A stretch of 54,008 bases of DNA, taken from contig LFRQ01000105.1 in NCBI GenBank assembly GCA_001512835.1, positions 1 through 54,008 of the forward strand, read 5' to 3'. Origin of the DNA: Clostridia bacterium DTU022 (GTDB lineage: Bacteria > Bacillota > Dethiobacteria > DTU022). Below are positions 8,317-16,956 of this stretch, piece by piece; the first letter of the stretch is position 1, and every line of letters starts with the position of its first letter. Position numbers and translations under genes: made by a program. The notes beneath the pieces were generated by a model. The model had not been told where the DNA came from. It did not search any database and saw nothing but the letters and a program-made list of their open reading frames with translations.

Positions 8317-9606
8317 ATGCATAAATTAAAACGTTATCTTCTTTGGAGCATTGTTTTAACCCTGGCCTCTTTGCTCTTTTTTTCCACCTGGCAACTGCGC
8401 TACAACCTGGTGGAAAACATCCGCCTCCTGGAAGGCGAAACACATTATGTAAACTTTCGTCTTCCTTTTGTCTACATCCAGGGAGACCGCAGCGATATTT
8501 TAAAGCTGAACGGGGACGATCTGCCCCTGGCAGCCCGGCGCATATCCTCCCCCCTTAACCTGGAAGCCCGGGGTCTGGGGAAAGTTAAGCTGGAATTCTC
8601 CTTGCTGGGCGTTATCCCGCTGCGCCAAATCACCGTAGATATCCTCCCCGAGGTCTACCTGATTCCCGGAGGTCACTCCATCGGGATTAAAATTCATTCC
8701 CGGGGTGTCGCTGTAGTGGGCTACTACTACTTCAACATCCAGGGAAGAAACCGCTCCCCCGCCCGGGAGGCGGGGATCCGGGTGGGAGATACCCTGCTGG
8801 CCATCAACGGGGAGAAGGTGGTGGATGTCAACCAGGCGGCGGAAGCCCTGGAGAAGGCGGGGGCCGGGGAGATTCTTCTTCTGGTAAATCGGGACGGGAA
8901 AGAGATGCAGATCAAGGTGCGCCCCTCCTATTCTACAGCCGACGGAGGGTACCGCATCGGCCTCTACATCAGGGATTCCACCGCCGGAGTGGGAACCCTT
9001 AGCTTCTACAATCCTTCAACCGGCCGCTACGGTGCCCTGGGCCACATTATTGTCGACTCCGACACCAATAAACCGGTAAATCTCAGCGAAGGGACCATCG
9101 TCAAGGCAAAAATTATCGATATAAAAGCGGCCCAAAAGGGCCAGCCGGGAGAGAAAACAGGAATTTTTATGGACCATGAAGAGTTCAGGGGGAAAATCGA
9201 TAAAAACACCCCTTTCGGGATCTTTGGGCGGCTGGATAATTTCCAGAGCGACAATTCGCCGTACCCGGATCCCGTGCCCATGGCCCTGGCCAGCCAGGTG
9301 GAGCCCGGCCCCGCAGAGATGCTTACCGTAGTAGATGGGGAAAGGATCGACAGCTACAGCGTAATTTTGGAGAAGGTCACCCCCCAGTCCCGGCCCGGAG
9401 ACAAGGGCATCGTGCTCCGGGTAGTGGATGAAGAGCTGCTCAGCCGGACGGGGGGAATTGTCCAGGGGATGAGCGGGAGTCCCATAATTCAAAACGGGCG
9501 TCTGGTGGGGGCGGTAACCCATGTCTTTATCAACGACCCCACCAGGGGATACGGCATATTTCTGGAATGGATGTACCAAGAAGCGGAATATTTAACAAAT
9601 AATTAA
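8317..9606 (+). CDS. spoIVB: SpoIVB peptidase
   Basis: Forespore-made serine protease (family S55) that crosses into the intermembrane space and cuts SpoIVFA, releasing pro-sigma-K processing. The 429-aa protein has an N-terminal signal anchor (about 8-25), a PDZ domain (about 130-205, with REAGIRVGDTLLAINGEKV) and the S55 catalytic domain. The catalytic His is at about 243 (GALGHIIVDS) and the nucleophile Ser is at 386 (GMSGSPI). Length matches the family. It is immediately followed by spo0A, as in other endospore formers. Its downstream target sigK is encoded near 48 kb. Confidence 0.96.
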   Translation: MHKLKRYLLWSIVLTLASLLFFSTWQLRYNLVENIRLLEGETHYVNFRLPFVYIQGDRSDILKLNGDDLPLAARRISSPLNLEARGLGKVKLEFSLLGVIPLRQITVDILPEVYLIPGGHSIGIKIHSRGVAVVGYYYFNIQGRNRSPAREAGIRVGDTLLAINGEKVVDVNQAAEALEKAGAGEILLLVNRDGKEMQIKVRPSYSTADGGYRIGLYIRDSTAGVGTLSFYNPSTGRYGALGHIIVDSDTNKPVNLSEGTIVKAKIIDIKAAQKGQPGEKTGIFMDHEEFRGKIDKNTPFGIFGRLDNFQSDNSPYPDPVPMALASQVEPGPAEMLTVVDGERIDSYSVILEKVTPQSRPGDKGIVLRVVDEELLSRTGGIVQGMSGSPIIQNGRLVGAVTHVFINDPTRGYGIFLEWMYQEAEYLTNN

Positions 9607-9624
9607 TATTTCTTTACATTACTA

Positions 9625-9653
9625 GAAGGTATTGGCCCTCCCTTGTCGAATTT
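9625..9653 (+). promoter_or_regulatory. Candidate sigma-H promoter of spo0A
   Basis: GAAGGTATT (9625-9633) and GTCGAATTT (9645-9653) are separated by 11 nt. They match the known sigma-H consensus RnAGGwwWW-N11/12-RnnGAATww at every defined position. The -10 is embedded in the upstream 0A box, so Spo0A binding should directly affect this promoter. In Bacillus, spo0A is driven by a sigma-H promoter under Spo0A control. Confidence 0.7.
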
Positions 9654-9666
9654 TATTTATCGACAA
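9643..9666. promoter_or_regulatory. Inverted pair of Spo0A boxes
   Basis: TTGTCGA (9643-9649) and its exact reverse complement TCGACAA (9660-9666) are separated by 10 bp and lie 22 bp before the spo0A start. Both fit the 0A-box core TGTCGAA-type consensus. The arrangement indicates direct autoregulation of spo0A. The left box overlaps the sigma-H -10 element. Confidence 0.75.
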
Positions 9667-9687
9667 AAATGAGGAGGGATTTGGAAA

Positions 9688-10485
9688 ATGTTAAAAGTGC
9701 TGGTTGCCGATGATAACCGCGAATTTAACGAGCTTTTAACAAGCTACCTGGAGATGGAGCCCGATTTTGAAATAGTCGGTTCAGCATACAACGGAAAAGA
9801 AACCCTGGAAATGGTCAAAGAACATAATCCTGACGTGCTGCTTCTGGATATTATTATGCCGTACCTTGACGGCATAGGGGTTTTGGAGGAACTCCCCCGC
9901 CTGGGGCTGGAAAAGATGCCCCACGTTATCATGCTTACCGCCTTCGGCCATGAAAATATGACCAGAAGAGCCGTTGAACTTGGCGCATCGTATTATATTT
10001 TGAAGCCTTTTAGCATGGAGATCCTGGCGGACCGGATCCGGCAGCTGGACGGGGCCGCCGCCAGTTATACTCCCGCCCCCGCCTCCACCAGGCCGGCGGT
10101 AGTCAAGGAAAGCAGCCGGAAGATAAGCCTGGAGGAAGAGGTGACGGAGATCCTGCACCAGATCGGGATCCCCGCCCATATCAAGGGCTACCTCTACCTG
10201 AGGGAGGCCATCATCATGGTGGTGGAAGAGATCGAACTGCTGGGTTCCGTGACCAAGGTTCTATACCCCACCATCGCCCAGCGCTTCAATACCACCGCCA
10301 GCCGGGTGGAGCGCGCCATCCGCCACGCCATCGAAGTGGCCTGGTCCCGCAACAATATCGATGTTATCAAGAAATTTTTTGGCTATACCATTAAGACGGA
10401 AAAAGGAAAACCTACCAACTCCGAGTTTATCGCCATGATGGCCGACCGCCTGCGGCTGAACAACAAGCTCTATTCCGTCAACTGA
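9688..10485 (+). CDS. spo0A: Sporulation master regulator Spo0A
   Basis: Response regulator of 265 aa that commits the cell to sporulation when phosphorylated by the phosphorelay or by orphan kinases. The receiver domain (1-120) has D8/D9, the phosphoacceptor D54 (LLLDIIMP), T84 (MLTAFG) and K106 (ILKPF). The C-terminal effector domain (about 150-262) contains the conserved [13 protein letters not shown] and [15 protein letters not shown] recognition-helix region. GAGGAGGGA lies just before the ATG. A decayed repeat of its last 32 bp follows the stop codon. Confidence 0.98.
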   Translation: MLKVLVADDNREFNELLTSYLEMEPDFEIVGSAYNGKETLEMVKEHNPDVLLLDIIMPYLDGIGVLEELPRLGLEKMPHVIMLTAFGHENMTRRAVELGASYYILKPFSMEILADRIRQLDGAAASYTPAPASTRPAVVKESSRKISLEEEVTEILHQIGIPAHIKGYLYLREAIIMVVEEIELLGSVTKVLYPTIAQRFNTTASRVERAIRHAIEVAWSRNNIDVIKKFFGYTIKTEKGKPTNSEFIAMMADRLRLNNKLYSVN

Positions 10486-10519
10486 GGGCTTGAACAGCAA
10501 GCTCTAATCTGCCAACTGA
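10454..10519 (+). repeat. Imperfect tandem duplication of the spo0A 3' end
   Basis: 10454-10485 (the last 32 bp of spo0A including TGA) is repeated at 10487-10519. The two copies match at 28 positions with four mismatches and one inserted base; both contain CAAGCTCTA and end CAACTGA. The second copy is outside the gene and carries the inserted base, so it looks like a decaying duplication. Confidence 0.75.
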
Positions 10520-10612
10520 CAGGCTGACCGACACTTATTTTCTACCGGCGGGCTGCCCAACAAAGTTCTATCCCAGCAACGGGCGGGACCGAAGGAGGTA
10601 TAAATCAAAAAA

Positions 10613-10646
10613 ACAAGGCCTTCTTTAAATAAAAGAAGGCCTTTGT
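10613..10646. terminator. Bidirectional terminator between spo0A and the sigma-54 activator
   Basis: GGCCTTCTTT and AAAGAAGGCC form a 10-bp stem with a short AT-rich loop, extended by ACAA/TTTGT with a bulge. A-rich sequence precedes and T-rich sequence follows the stem, so it can serve the two convergent genes. The rest of 10486-10848 holds the spo0A repeat and several GGGCGGGAC / GTCCCGCCC motifs in both orientations, but no gene. Confidence 0.75.
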
Positions 10647-10848
10647 TATGCGGAGCGGCTCCGCCCGGCAAATTGCTCCATTGCCTAGTCCCGCCCAGCT
10701 TCCTTTTAGGCTTCAACCGATCGGGCAGCTTGCCCCGCCCGTGGTACCTTTATATAGTCCCGCCCGGCATCCATGTCCGGAATTTGCCGCCGCCCGGGTC
10801 CCGCCTGCCTCCCGCGGCAGGATATGCTGACGGGGGCCTGGATGAGGC

Positions 10849-12963
10849 TCACGGCAGCCCCATCTTATTCATCTTGACGTACAGCCACGAGCGGCTCATG
10901 CCCAGCAGCCGGGCCGCCTTGCTCCGGTTGCCGCCGGCCTGGCGCAGCGCCTCCAGGATCGCCTTCCGCTCCAGGTCGTCTTTTTTGCGGCGGTAAGCCA
11001 GGGGGTCGAGCTCCGCCTTCTGCCCGCCTCCGCCCTCCCGGGAGAGGGCGGTACGGCCCTGAAGCAGCTGCGGCGGCAGGTGCTCCACCTGGATGGTATT
11101 CCCCGTGGTAAAGTTCATGGCCCGTTCGATGATATTCTCCAGTTCCCGGACGTTCCCCGGCCAGGAATAGTCCTGGAGCAGGGAGAGCACCTCCGGGGAG
11201 ATCTCCGTTACGGAGATGCCGAAGATGCTGTTATACTTGCGCAAGAAGAAGTGCACCAGGGGGAGGATGTCCTCGGGCCGCTCCCGGAGAGGAGGAATGG
11301 GCAGGGTGATAACATTCAGGCGGAAGAATAGATCTTTGCGGAAGCTGCCTTCCCGGACCTTGCGCTCCAGGTCCTGGTTGGTGGCGGCGATGACGCGGAT
11401 ATCCACCCGGATGGTTTTCGTGCCGCCGATGGCTTCGAAGGAGTGATCCTGGAGCACGCGCAGCAGCTTCCCCTGTAGGGAGAGGGGCATATCGCCAATC
11501 TCGTCCAGAAAGAGGGTCCCCCCGTGGGCCAGCTGGAAGCGGCCCGGCTTCCCCTCCTTCTGCGCCCCGGTGAAGGCGCCGGGGGCGTAGCCGAAAAATT
11601 CCGATTCCAGCAGGCTTTCCGGAACGGCGGCGCAGTTAATTTTCACAAAAGGCCCCGCCCGCCGGGGGCTGGCCTGGTGAATGGCTTGGGCAAAGAGCTC
11701 TTTCCCCACCCCGCTCTCGCCCAGGATCAGCACCGTGGACTGCCCCCGGGCCGCCTGGAGGGCCTCCCTTTTCAGGCGCTGCATGGCCGGGTTGATGGTA
11801 ATAATATCCTCAAACTGGTAGGGCTTCTCCTCCACGCGGGCCTTTTTCAACTCTTCCTGGAAATGCTCCAGGCGGCTGCTCATGGCCTCCAGCCGGCGCG
11901 CCAGGCGGCGAAGCTCGTCTACCCGGCGGAAGCTGATCTTGCCCACGGCGCCGATAATCTGTCCCTCCCGGACCACGGGGAGGCGGGAAACCACGTAAGG
12001 ATTGCCGTCGATAAACTGGATATCGTTCAGTTCGGGAATCCCCGTCTTGCTCACGATATGCAGGCGGCTGTTCTCCAGGACCGAGTCCACTGGGCGGCCC
12101 AGAATCTCCTCCTCCTTGACCCGCATAAAATCCAGGAAGATGCGGTTGGCCAGGAGGATCTTCCCCTGGTGATCCACCACCACCAGGGCATCGTAGGCGA
12201 TATCGAGAACCGTTCTCAAGGTCTGGTTGATCCCCTTAACGCTGTTCAACTCCATGGCCACCTGCTCCAGCTCCGTGATATCCTGGAAGATGGCGATTCC
12301 GCCCACCACCCGGCCCCCGTCGATCACCGGCGTCTTGTTGACCACCGTCACCGCCCGGTTAAAGTTGTACTTCACCCCCACCTCCACGGCGCCCTTTTGC
12401 AGGAGCGCCTCCATGCCCAAGCCCGGAAAGACCCGGTCCGCGGGGCGCCCGCACAACTCTCCGGACTCGATGCCCAAAAGCTTTTCGGCGGCCGGGTTTA
12501 TGAATTGAATCCGACCGCCCTCATCCACGGAAACCAGCCCGTTGTGCATGGCATTGTACATGGCCCTTAAGTGGGCATTAAGGCGCTGCTCCTCTTTAAA
12601 CAGAGAGGTGATCAACTCCACTTTGGTAAAAAGGCCCACCACGTTGTCATCGCCGTCCACCACCACCCCGGTGCCCACGGGAACCCGGCGCACCAGTTCG
12701 ATCACTTCGCTGTAAGAGAGATCCTTGGATACTTTGACAACGTTGGGATTGAAGAAGTGTTCCACTTGTTCATCCAGGCTATGGCCGTTCAAGAGAGCAT
12801 CGTAGAGGTTTGTCTTGGTGAAGATGCCGGAGAGATTCCCTTTCCCGGTCAGTACCGGCAGCCCGTCTTTCTGGCTGCTGCGCAAAAGCTGCAGGGCTTT
12901 GCGGAGCGTATCCTCGGGGTGCAGCACGGCGAACCGGCGGGTCATCATATCTTCCAACCGCAC
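10849..12963 (-). CDS. Sigma-54-dependent transcriptional activator with CBS and PAS sensors
   Basis: 704-aa enhancer-binding protein. Two CBS repeats (about 1-120) may sense adenine nucleotides. Two PAS domains follow (about 130-240 and 250-350), then a short coiled linker. The sigma-54-interacting AAA+ domain (about 385-625) has Walker A GESGVGKE, the sigma-54 contact loop GAFTGA, Walker B LFLDEIGDM and the DLFFRLNV sensor region. A Fis-type HTH closes the protein (ILEALRQAGGNRSKAARLLGM). The start is GTG at 12963 after GGGGGGAG. No sigma-54 gene or clear -24/-12 promoter is visible here, so the target is unknown. Confidence 0.93.
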   Translation of the reverse strand: MRLEDMMTRRFAVLHPEDTLRKALQLLRSSQKDGLPVLTGKGNLSGIFTKTNLYDALLNGHSLDEQVEHFFNPNVVKVSKDLSYSEVIELVRRVPVGTGVVVDGDDNVVGLFTKVELITSLFKEEQRLNAHLRAMYNAMHNGLVSVDEGGRIQFINPAAEKLLGIESGELCGRPADRVFPGLGMEALLQKGAVEVGVKYNFNRAVTVVNKTPVIDGGRVVGGIAIFQDITELEQVAMELNSVKGINQTLRTVLDIAYDALVVVDHQGKILLANRIFLDFMRVKEEEILGRPVDSVLENSRLHIVSKTGIPELNDIQFIDGNPYVVSRLPVVREGQIIGAVGKISFRRVDELRRLARRLEAMSSRLEHFQEELKKARVEEKPYQFEDIITINPAMQRLKREALQAARGQSTVLILGESGVGKELFAQAIHQASPRRAGPFVKINCAAVPESLLESEFFGYAPGAFTGAQKEGKPGRFQLAHGGTLFLDEIGDMPLSLQGKLLRVLQDHSFEAIGGTKTIRVDIRVIAATNQDLERKVREGSFRKDLFFRLNVITLPIPPLRERPEDILPLVHFFLRKYNSIFGISVTEISPEVLSLLQDYSWPGNVRELENIIERAMNFTTGNTIQVEHLPPQLLQGRTALSREGGGGQKAELDPLAYRRKKDDLERKAILEALRQAGGNRSKAARLLGMSRSWLYVKMNKMGLP

Positions 12964-12991
12964 CGTTCTCCCCCCGCTTTTGTTAAGGGAT

Positions 12992-14692
12992 TTATAAATT
13001 TTTCTTAAAGCGTTCCGCTCTCTCCAGAAGGCTCTCCCCGTGCCGGAGGCTGATGGGATCGGCGCTGCCGCCGTCCAGCATCCGGGCCAGTTCCTGCTTC
13101 CGCTCCTGGTCTTCCAGGGCCTTGATGCGGGTTACGGTCCGTCCCTCCCGCTCTTCCTTGTAGATCATAAAATGCCCTTCGGCCATGGCGGCAATCTGGG
13201 GGTTGTGAGTTACGCAGATCACCTGGTGGTGGCGGGAAAGATGGGCCAGGCGCTCGGCCACGGATTGGATCACTACTCCTCCGATGCCGGCGTCGATCTC
13301 GTCGAAGATGAGGGTGGGAACCCGGTCCTGCTGGGCCAGGATGACCTTTATGGCCAGCATCACCCGGGACATCTCCCCCCCGGAGATAACCTTGGCCAGG
13401 GGCTGGACGGGCTCCCCCAGGTTGGCGGAGAACATAAATTCCACCCGGTCCACCCCTTGGGGGGCAACCTGCTCCCGCTCCTTGAGGCGGATTTCAAACT
13501 GGGCCTGGGGCAGGGAAAGCTGGTCCAGGGATTCCCGCACCGCCGCCGAGAGCCTTGCGGCGGCTTCCAGCCTGAGTTGTTGCAGGCGGCGGGCGGCGCC
13601 GGATAGCTCTTCCTCCAGCCCGGCCAACTCCTTCTCCAGCTTTTCCGCCTCGGCGGCGCTGTTCCGGAGGCGTTCCAGATCTTCGCCCACCTGCCTGGCA
13701 AAGGCGATGACCTCCTCTACGGTAGAGCCATACTTGCGCTTGAGGGAGCGGATCTGGCTCAAGCGCTCCTGGACCGCCGCCAGTTCGCCGGAATCGAAGG
13801 AGACCCGGTCGCGGTAGTCCCGGAGATCGTAGGCGGCCTCCTGGAGTTGGGTCACGGCGCTCTCCACCAGGCCCACGGCCTGCTGGAGGCCGGGATCAAT
13901 GGCGGCGGCCTCTTGGAGAGCGCTCAAGGCGCCGCTCAAGCGATCCAGCAGGGCCGGCCCCAGACCGCTGCCGGCAAAGATCTCGCTGTAGGCCCCCTCC
14001 ACCAGGGACTGCAGCTTCTCGGCGTGGCTGAGCAGCTTCTCCTGCTGCAGCAACTCCTCCTCCTCGCCGGGGGTCAGCTTTGCCTTCTGGATCTCCTCCA
14101 GCTGGTAGACCAGCAGATCCATCCGCCGCTCCCGCTCGGCGCTGTCCCGGCCCAGGGCTTCCAGGGCGCTGCGGCAGGCCTGGCGCTGCCGGTAAAGGCG
14201 GGCCACCTCCTCCCGCTGCCGGAGGAGCGGCTCCCCGCCGTAGGCGTCCAGGAGCTGCAGCTGTTCCTCCTCCCGCAGCAGGGACTGGTGCTGGTGCTGA
14301 CCGTGCAGGTCAATGAGGTAGCGCCCCAGTTCCTTCAGGAAGGAAACGGGCACGGCGCGGCCGTTGACCCGCCCCACGCTTCTCCCGCTTCGGGAAAGCT
14401 CCCGGCCCAGGATGAGCAGATCATCGGGAGCGATGCCGGCGGATTCCAGGAGGGCGTCCATCTCGGGGCGCAAGGCGGGAGAGACCTGGAAGAGACCTTC
14501 GATCACCGCCGTCTCCGCCCCCAGGCGGACCTGCTCCGCGGCGGCCCGCTCGCCCAGGAGCAGGCTGATGGCCCCGATAACAATGGATTTCCCCGCTCCC
14601 GTTTCGCCGGTAAGGACATTCAGCCCGGGCACGGCTTGCCAGGTCAAATTTTCAATTAAGGCAAAATTGGCAACCTTTAATTCCAACAGCAT
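12992..14692 (-). CDS. recN: DNA repair protein RecN
   Basis: SMC-like ATPase of 566 aa acting early in double-strand-break repair. Walker A is at the N-terminus (GETGAGKS), coiled-coil arms lie in the middle (about 155-370) and the C-terminal ATPase half has VISGGEMSRVMLAIK (signature) and LIFDEIDAGIGG (Walker B). Length is normal. In most Firmicutes argR lies just upstream; here nadK directly precedes recN with a 29-nt gap. Confidence 0.97.
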   Translation of the reverse strand: MLLELKVANFALIENLTWQAVPGLNVLTGETGAGKSIVIGAISLLLGERAAAEQVRLGAETAVIEGLFQVSPALRPEMDALLESAGIAPDDLLILGRELSRSGRSVGRVNGRAVPVSFLKELGRYLIDLHGQHQHQSLLREEEQLQLLDAYGGEPLLRQREEVARLYRQRQACRSALEALGRDSAERERRMDLLVYQLEEIQKAKLTPGEEEELLQQEKLLSHAEKLQSLVEGAYSEIFAGSGLGPALLDRLSGALSALQEAAAIDPGLQQAVGLVESAVTQLQEAAYDLRDYRDRVSFDSGELAAVQERLSQIRSLKRKYGSTVEEVIAFARQVGEDLERLRNSAAEAEKLEKELAGLEEELSGAARRLQQLRLEAAARLSAAVRESLDQLSLPQAQFEIRLKEREQVAPQGVDRVEFMFSANLGEPVQPLAKVISGGEMSRVMLAIKVILAQQDRVPTLIFDEIDAGIGGVVIQSVAERLAHLSRHHQVICVTHNPQIAAMAEGHFMIYKEEREGRTVTRIKALEDQERKQELARMLDGGSADPISLRHGESLLERAERFKKNL

Positions 14693-14721
14693 AATTCTTC
14701 TCTCAAGGGCCCCCTCCCCGG

Positions 14722-15573
14722 CTAGCTTTTTAGCTTCTGGTGCAGCAAGGTATAGAAGGAACTGTCGGCGAAGCGGACCAGCTTGACCCTCTTCTCGGCC
14801 CGGCGGACTACCACTTCGTCCCGGTCCTCCAGCACAAATCCCACCTGGCCGTCTACGGTCAGCACCGCCTGGGCCTTTCCGGACCGATTGCGCAGCATGA
14901 TCTCATCCCCGCCGGTGGTAATTACCGCGCGGCTGTACAGGCTGTGGGGGCAGATGGGATTGATCAGCAGCAGGTCCAGGGAGGGGTTGACAATAGGTCC
15001 TCCCGCGGAGAGGGAATAGCCGGTGGAACCGGTAGGGGAGGCGACGATCATGCCGTCGCCGCGGTAGCTTTCCAGAAAATTATCGTTGATATAGGTTTCC
15101 AGCCGGATAATTCGCGACAGGGGGCCGCGGGAGATGACAATATCGTTCAAAGCCGTATAGCTGCCCAGAACTTCGCCCTTTCGCCGCAGGGCGGCCTGGA
15201 GCAAAATCCTTTCGCTGCAATGATAGTCCCCTTCCACCAGGAGGCGCAGGTAGCGATCCATGGAATCCACTTCGATCTCCGCCAGAAAGCCCTTGGTCCC
15301 CACGTTGATGCCGAGAATGGGCACCTCCCAGCGGAAAAGCTCCCGGGCCACCCGCAAGATGGTCCCGTCCCCGCCCACAACGATGATCAAGTCCACCCGG
15401 CCGGCCCAATGGGCCAGGGTCTCGTGCAGGGGAGCCTGTCCATAGATGCTGGTTTCCTTGGACCCGGCCACAAGCAGGGGTATCCGGCGGGAGCCAAAAA
15501 AATCCTCAATCTGCCGGGTCACGGCAGCGGTATTCTCTTTTTGCCAGTTGGGTACGACCCCGATTCCTTTCAT
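14722..15573 (-). CDS. nadK: NAD kinase
   Basis: Cytosolic ATP- or polyphosphate-dependent kinase converting NAD+ to NADP+; 283 aa. It has the GGDGT motif at 67-71 (VVGGDGTILRVAREL), NVGTKGFLAEI, the ALNDIVISRG substrate loop and the GSTGYSLSAGGPIV motif. Its ATG overlaps the stop of the upstream small membrane-protein gene by one base (TGATG), so the two are translationally coupled. Confidence 0.97.
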   Translation of the reverse strand: MKGIGVVPNWQKENTAAVTRQIEDFFGSRRIPLLVAGSKETSIYGQAPLHETLAHWAGRVDLIIVVGGDGTILRVARELFRWEVPILGINVGTKGFLAEIEVDSMDRYLRLLVEGDYHCSERILLQAALRRKGEVLGSYTALNDIVISRGPLSRIIRLETYINDNFLESYRGDGMIVASPTGSTGYSLSAGGPIVNPSLDLLLINPICPHSLYSRAVITTGGDEIMLRNRSGKAQAVLTVDGQVGFVLEDRDEVVVRRAEKRVKLVRFADSSFYTLLHQKLKS

Positions 15574-16106
15574 CAGTTCCCTCCTGCAAACAACAAGCGG
15601 TAGAGAAAGGCCACCCCCACCGCAATCAACAGCAGCAGACCCAGCTGCAGCAAGCGGTTCTCCTTTACGGAGACCTCCCCCGGGGAGAAATGGATCAACT
15701 GAAAGCGCTCCCTCTCTTCATCAAAAAGCAATATGCCCGCCGGCTGGAAGAGAAGATAATCCAGGAGCAGTTCCCGACGCATCGCCGCCGAAGAGGGGGG
15801 AGCGGCACTCCGGCGCTTGATCTTAACCAGATAGTTTTTGCCCCGGTACGAAGCCATGAAGCCGCCTTCGTGCACAAAACGGCGCTCTTTATCCTCTACG
15901 CTGTAGACCACGGGCACCACCCGGTGATGTTCGTCGACGGTGTAGCCCTGGGCCTGCAGGAGCCGGGAGGCCACCTGCTCCTTACGGCTCAGGGGCCGAA
16001 AGGCTCCGGGACGGGAACGGCGCTGAGATTTTCTTTTTTGCCTTATATAATAAGCCAGGTAGCCTCCGATCAGCAAACCCAGCACCAGGTAATCGGACCA
16101 GTGCAA
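15573..16106 (-). CDS. Small two-helix membrane protein, function unknown
   Basis: 177 aa. A membrane helix lies at the N-terminus (about 5-21) followed by a very basic stretch (QKRKSQRRSR). A soluble middle domain (about 40-140, including KNYLVKIKRR and LLDYLLFQPAGILLFDEERE) follows, then a second helix near the C-terminus (about 153-172). The middle has a faint restriction-endonuclease-like feel (a Lys-rich VKIKR after a beta strand, as in NERD/Holliday-resolvase folds), but I do not claim this. The start is TTG at 16106 after GGTGGTGAG. It lies between tlyA and nadK in the conserved cluster. Confidence 0.75.
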   Translation of the reverse strand: MHWSDYLVLGLLIGGYLAYYIRQKRKSQRRSRPGAFRPLSRKEQVASRLLQAQGYTVDEHHRVVPVVYSVEDKERRFVHEGGFMASYRGKNYLVKIKRRSAAPPSSAAMRRELLLDYLLFQPAGILLFDEERERFQLIHFSPGEVSVKENRLLQLGLLLLIAVGVAFLYRLLFAGGN

Positions 16107-16149
16107 GCGCTCACCACCAGATTATTTCGCCGGAAAGGCGCCGAATCCT

Positions 16150-16956
16150 CTACCCTTCTCCGGGCTTCACCGCCCGGGAGACGACCTCCTCCAGGGAGGG
16201 GAGTTCCGCTTCGGGGCGGACGGTCAGGTAGAGGAAGAATTCCCGGTTGCCCCGAGGGCCCGGCCAGCGGGAGGGGACCAGTCCGGCGCAGTAGTAGCCC
16301 TGCCCCCTGGCAAATTCCACCAACTCCAGCAAAACCGCCCGGTGCACGGCGGGATCCCTGATTACTCCCCGGCCTCGGCTGGCTTCCGCGCGCCCCGCTT
16401 CAAACTGGGGCTTGACCAGGGCCAGGACCCGGTCCACCCCGGCGGCCTTCAATACCGGGAGCACCAGGCGCAGGGAGATAAAGGAGACATCCACGGTGGC
16501 CAGGTCCGGGGTCCGGGGCAGCTGCTGGGGCTGGAGGTGGCGGACGTTAAACCGCTCCATCACCGTCACCCGGGGATCCCGGCGCAAGCGCCAGTCCAGC
16601 TGGCCGAAGCCCACATCCAGGGCGATAACGTGGAGTGCTCCCTTCTCCAGCAGGCAATGGGTAAAACCGCCCGTGGAGGCCCCTACATCGAGAACTATCA
16701 ACCCTTCCACGGAGAGCCCCAACTCCTCCAGGGCTCCCTCCAGCTTCAGACCGCCCCGGCTCACGTACGGGTTGGCGGGCTCCCGGAGCTGGATGAAGGC
16801 TTCCCGGGAAACCAGGGCCCCGGGCTTGTCGCAGACCTGCCCCTCCACCAGGACCCGCCCGGCCATGATCTCCGCCCGGGCGCGGCTGCGGCTGGGAGCC
16901 AGGGACCTTTCCACCAGCAGTTCGTCCAGCCTGGCCCGCCGATTCTTTTCTCTCAA
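16150..16956 (-). CDS. tlyA: TlyA family RNA methyltransferase / hemolysin-like
   Basis: 268 aa with an N-terminal S4 RNA-binding domain (about 4-65, [22 protein letters not shown]) and a FtsJ/RrmJ-type methyltransferase domain ([55 protein letters not shown]). The family 2'-O-methylates 16S and 23S rRNA. I place the start at TTG 16956, which overlaps the dxs stop as TTGA, with GGTGGAG upstream; this gives the usual length. Readings further upstream are out of frame within dxs. Confidence 0.93.
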   Translation of the reverse strand: MREKNRRARLDELLVERSLAPSRSRARAEIMAGRVLVEGQVCDKPGALVSREAFIQLREPANPYVSRGGLKLEGALEELGLSVEGLIVLDVGASTGGFTHCLLEKGALHVIALDVGFGQLDWRLRRDPRVTVMERFNVRHLQPQQLPRTPDLATVDVSFISLRLVLPVLKAAGVDRVLALVKPQFEAGRAEASRGRGVIRDPAVHRAVLLELVEFARGQGYYCAGLVPSRWPGPRGNREFFLYLTVRPEAELPSLEEVVSRAVKPGEG

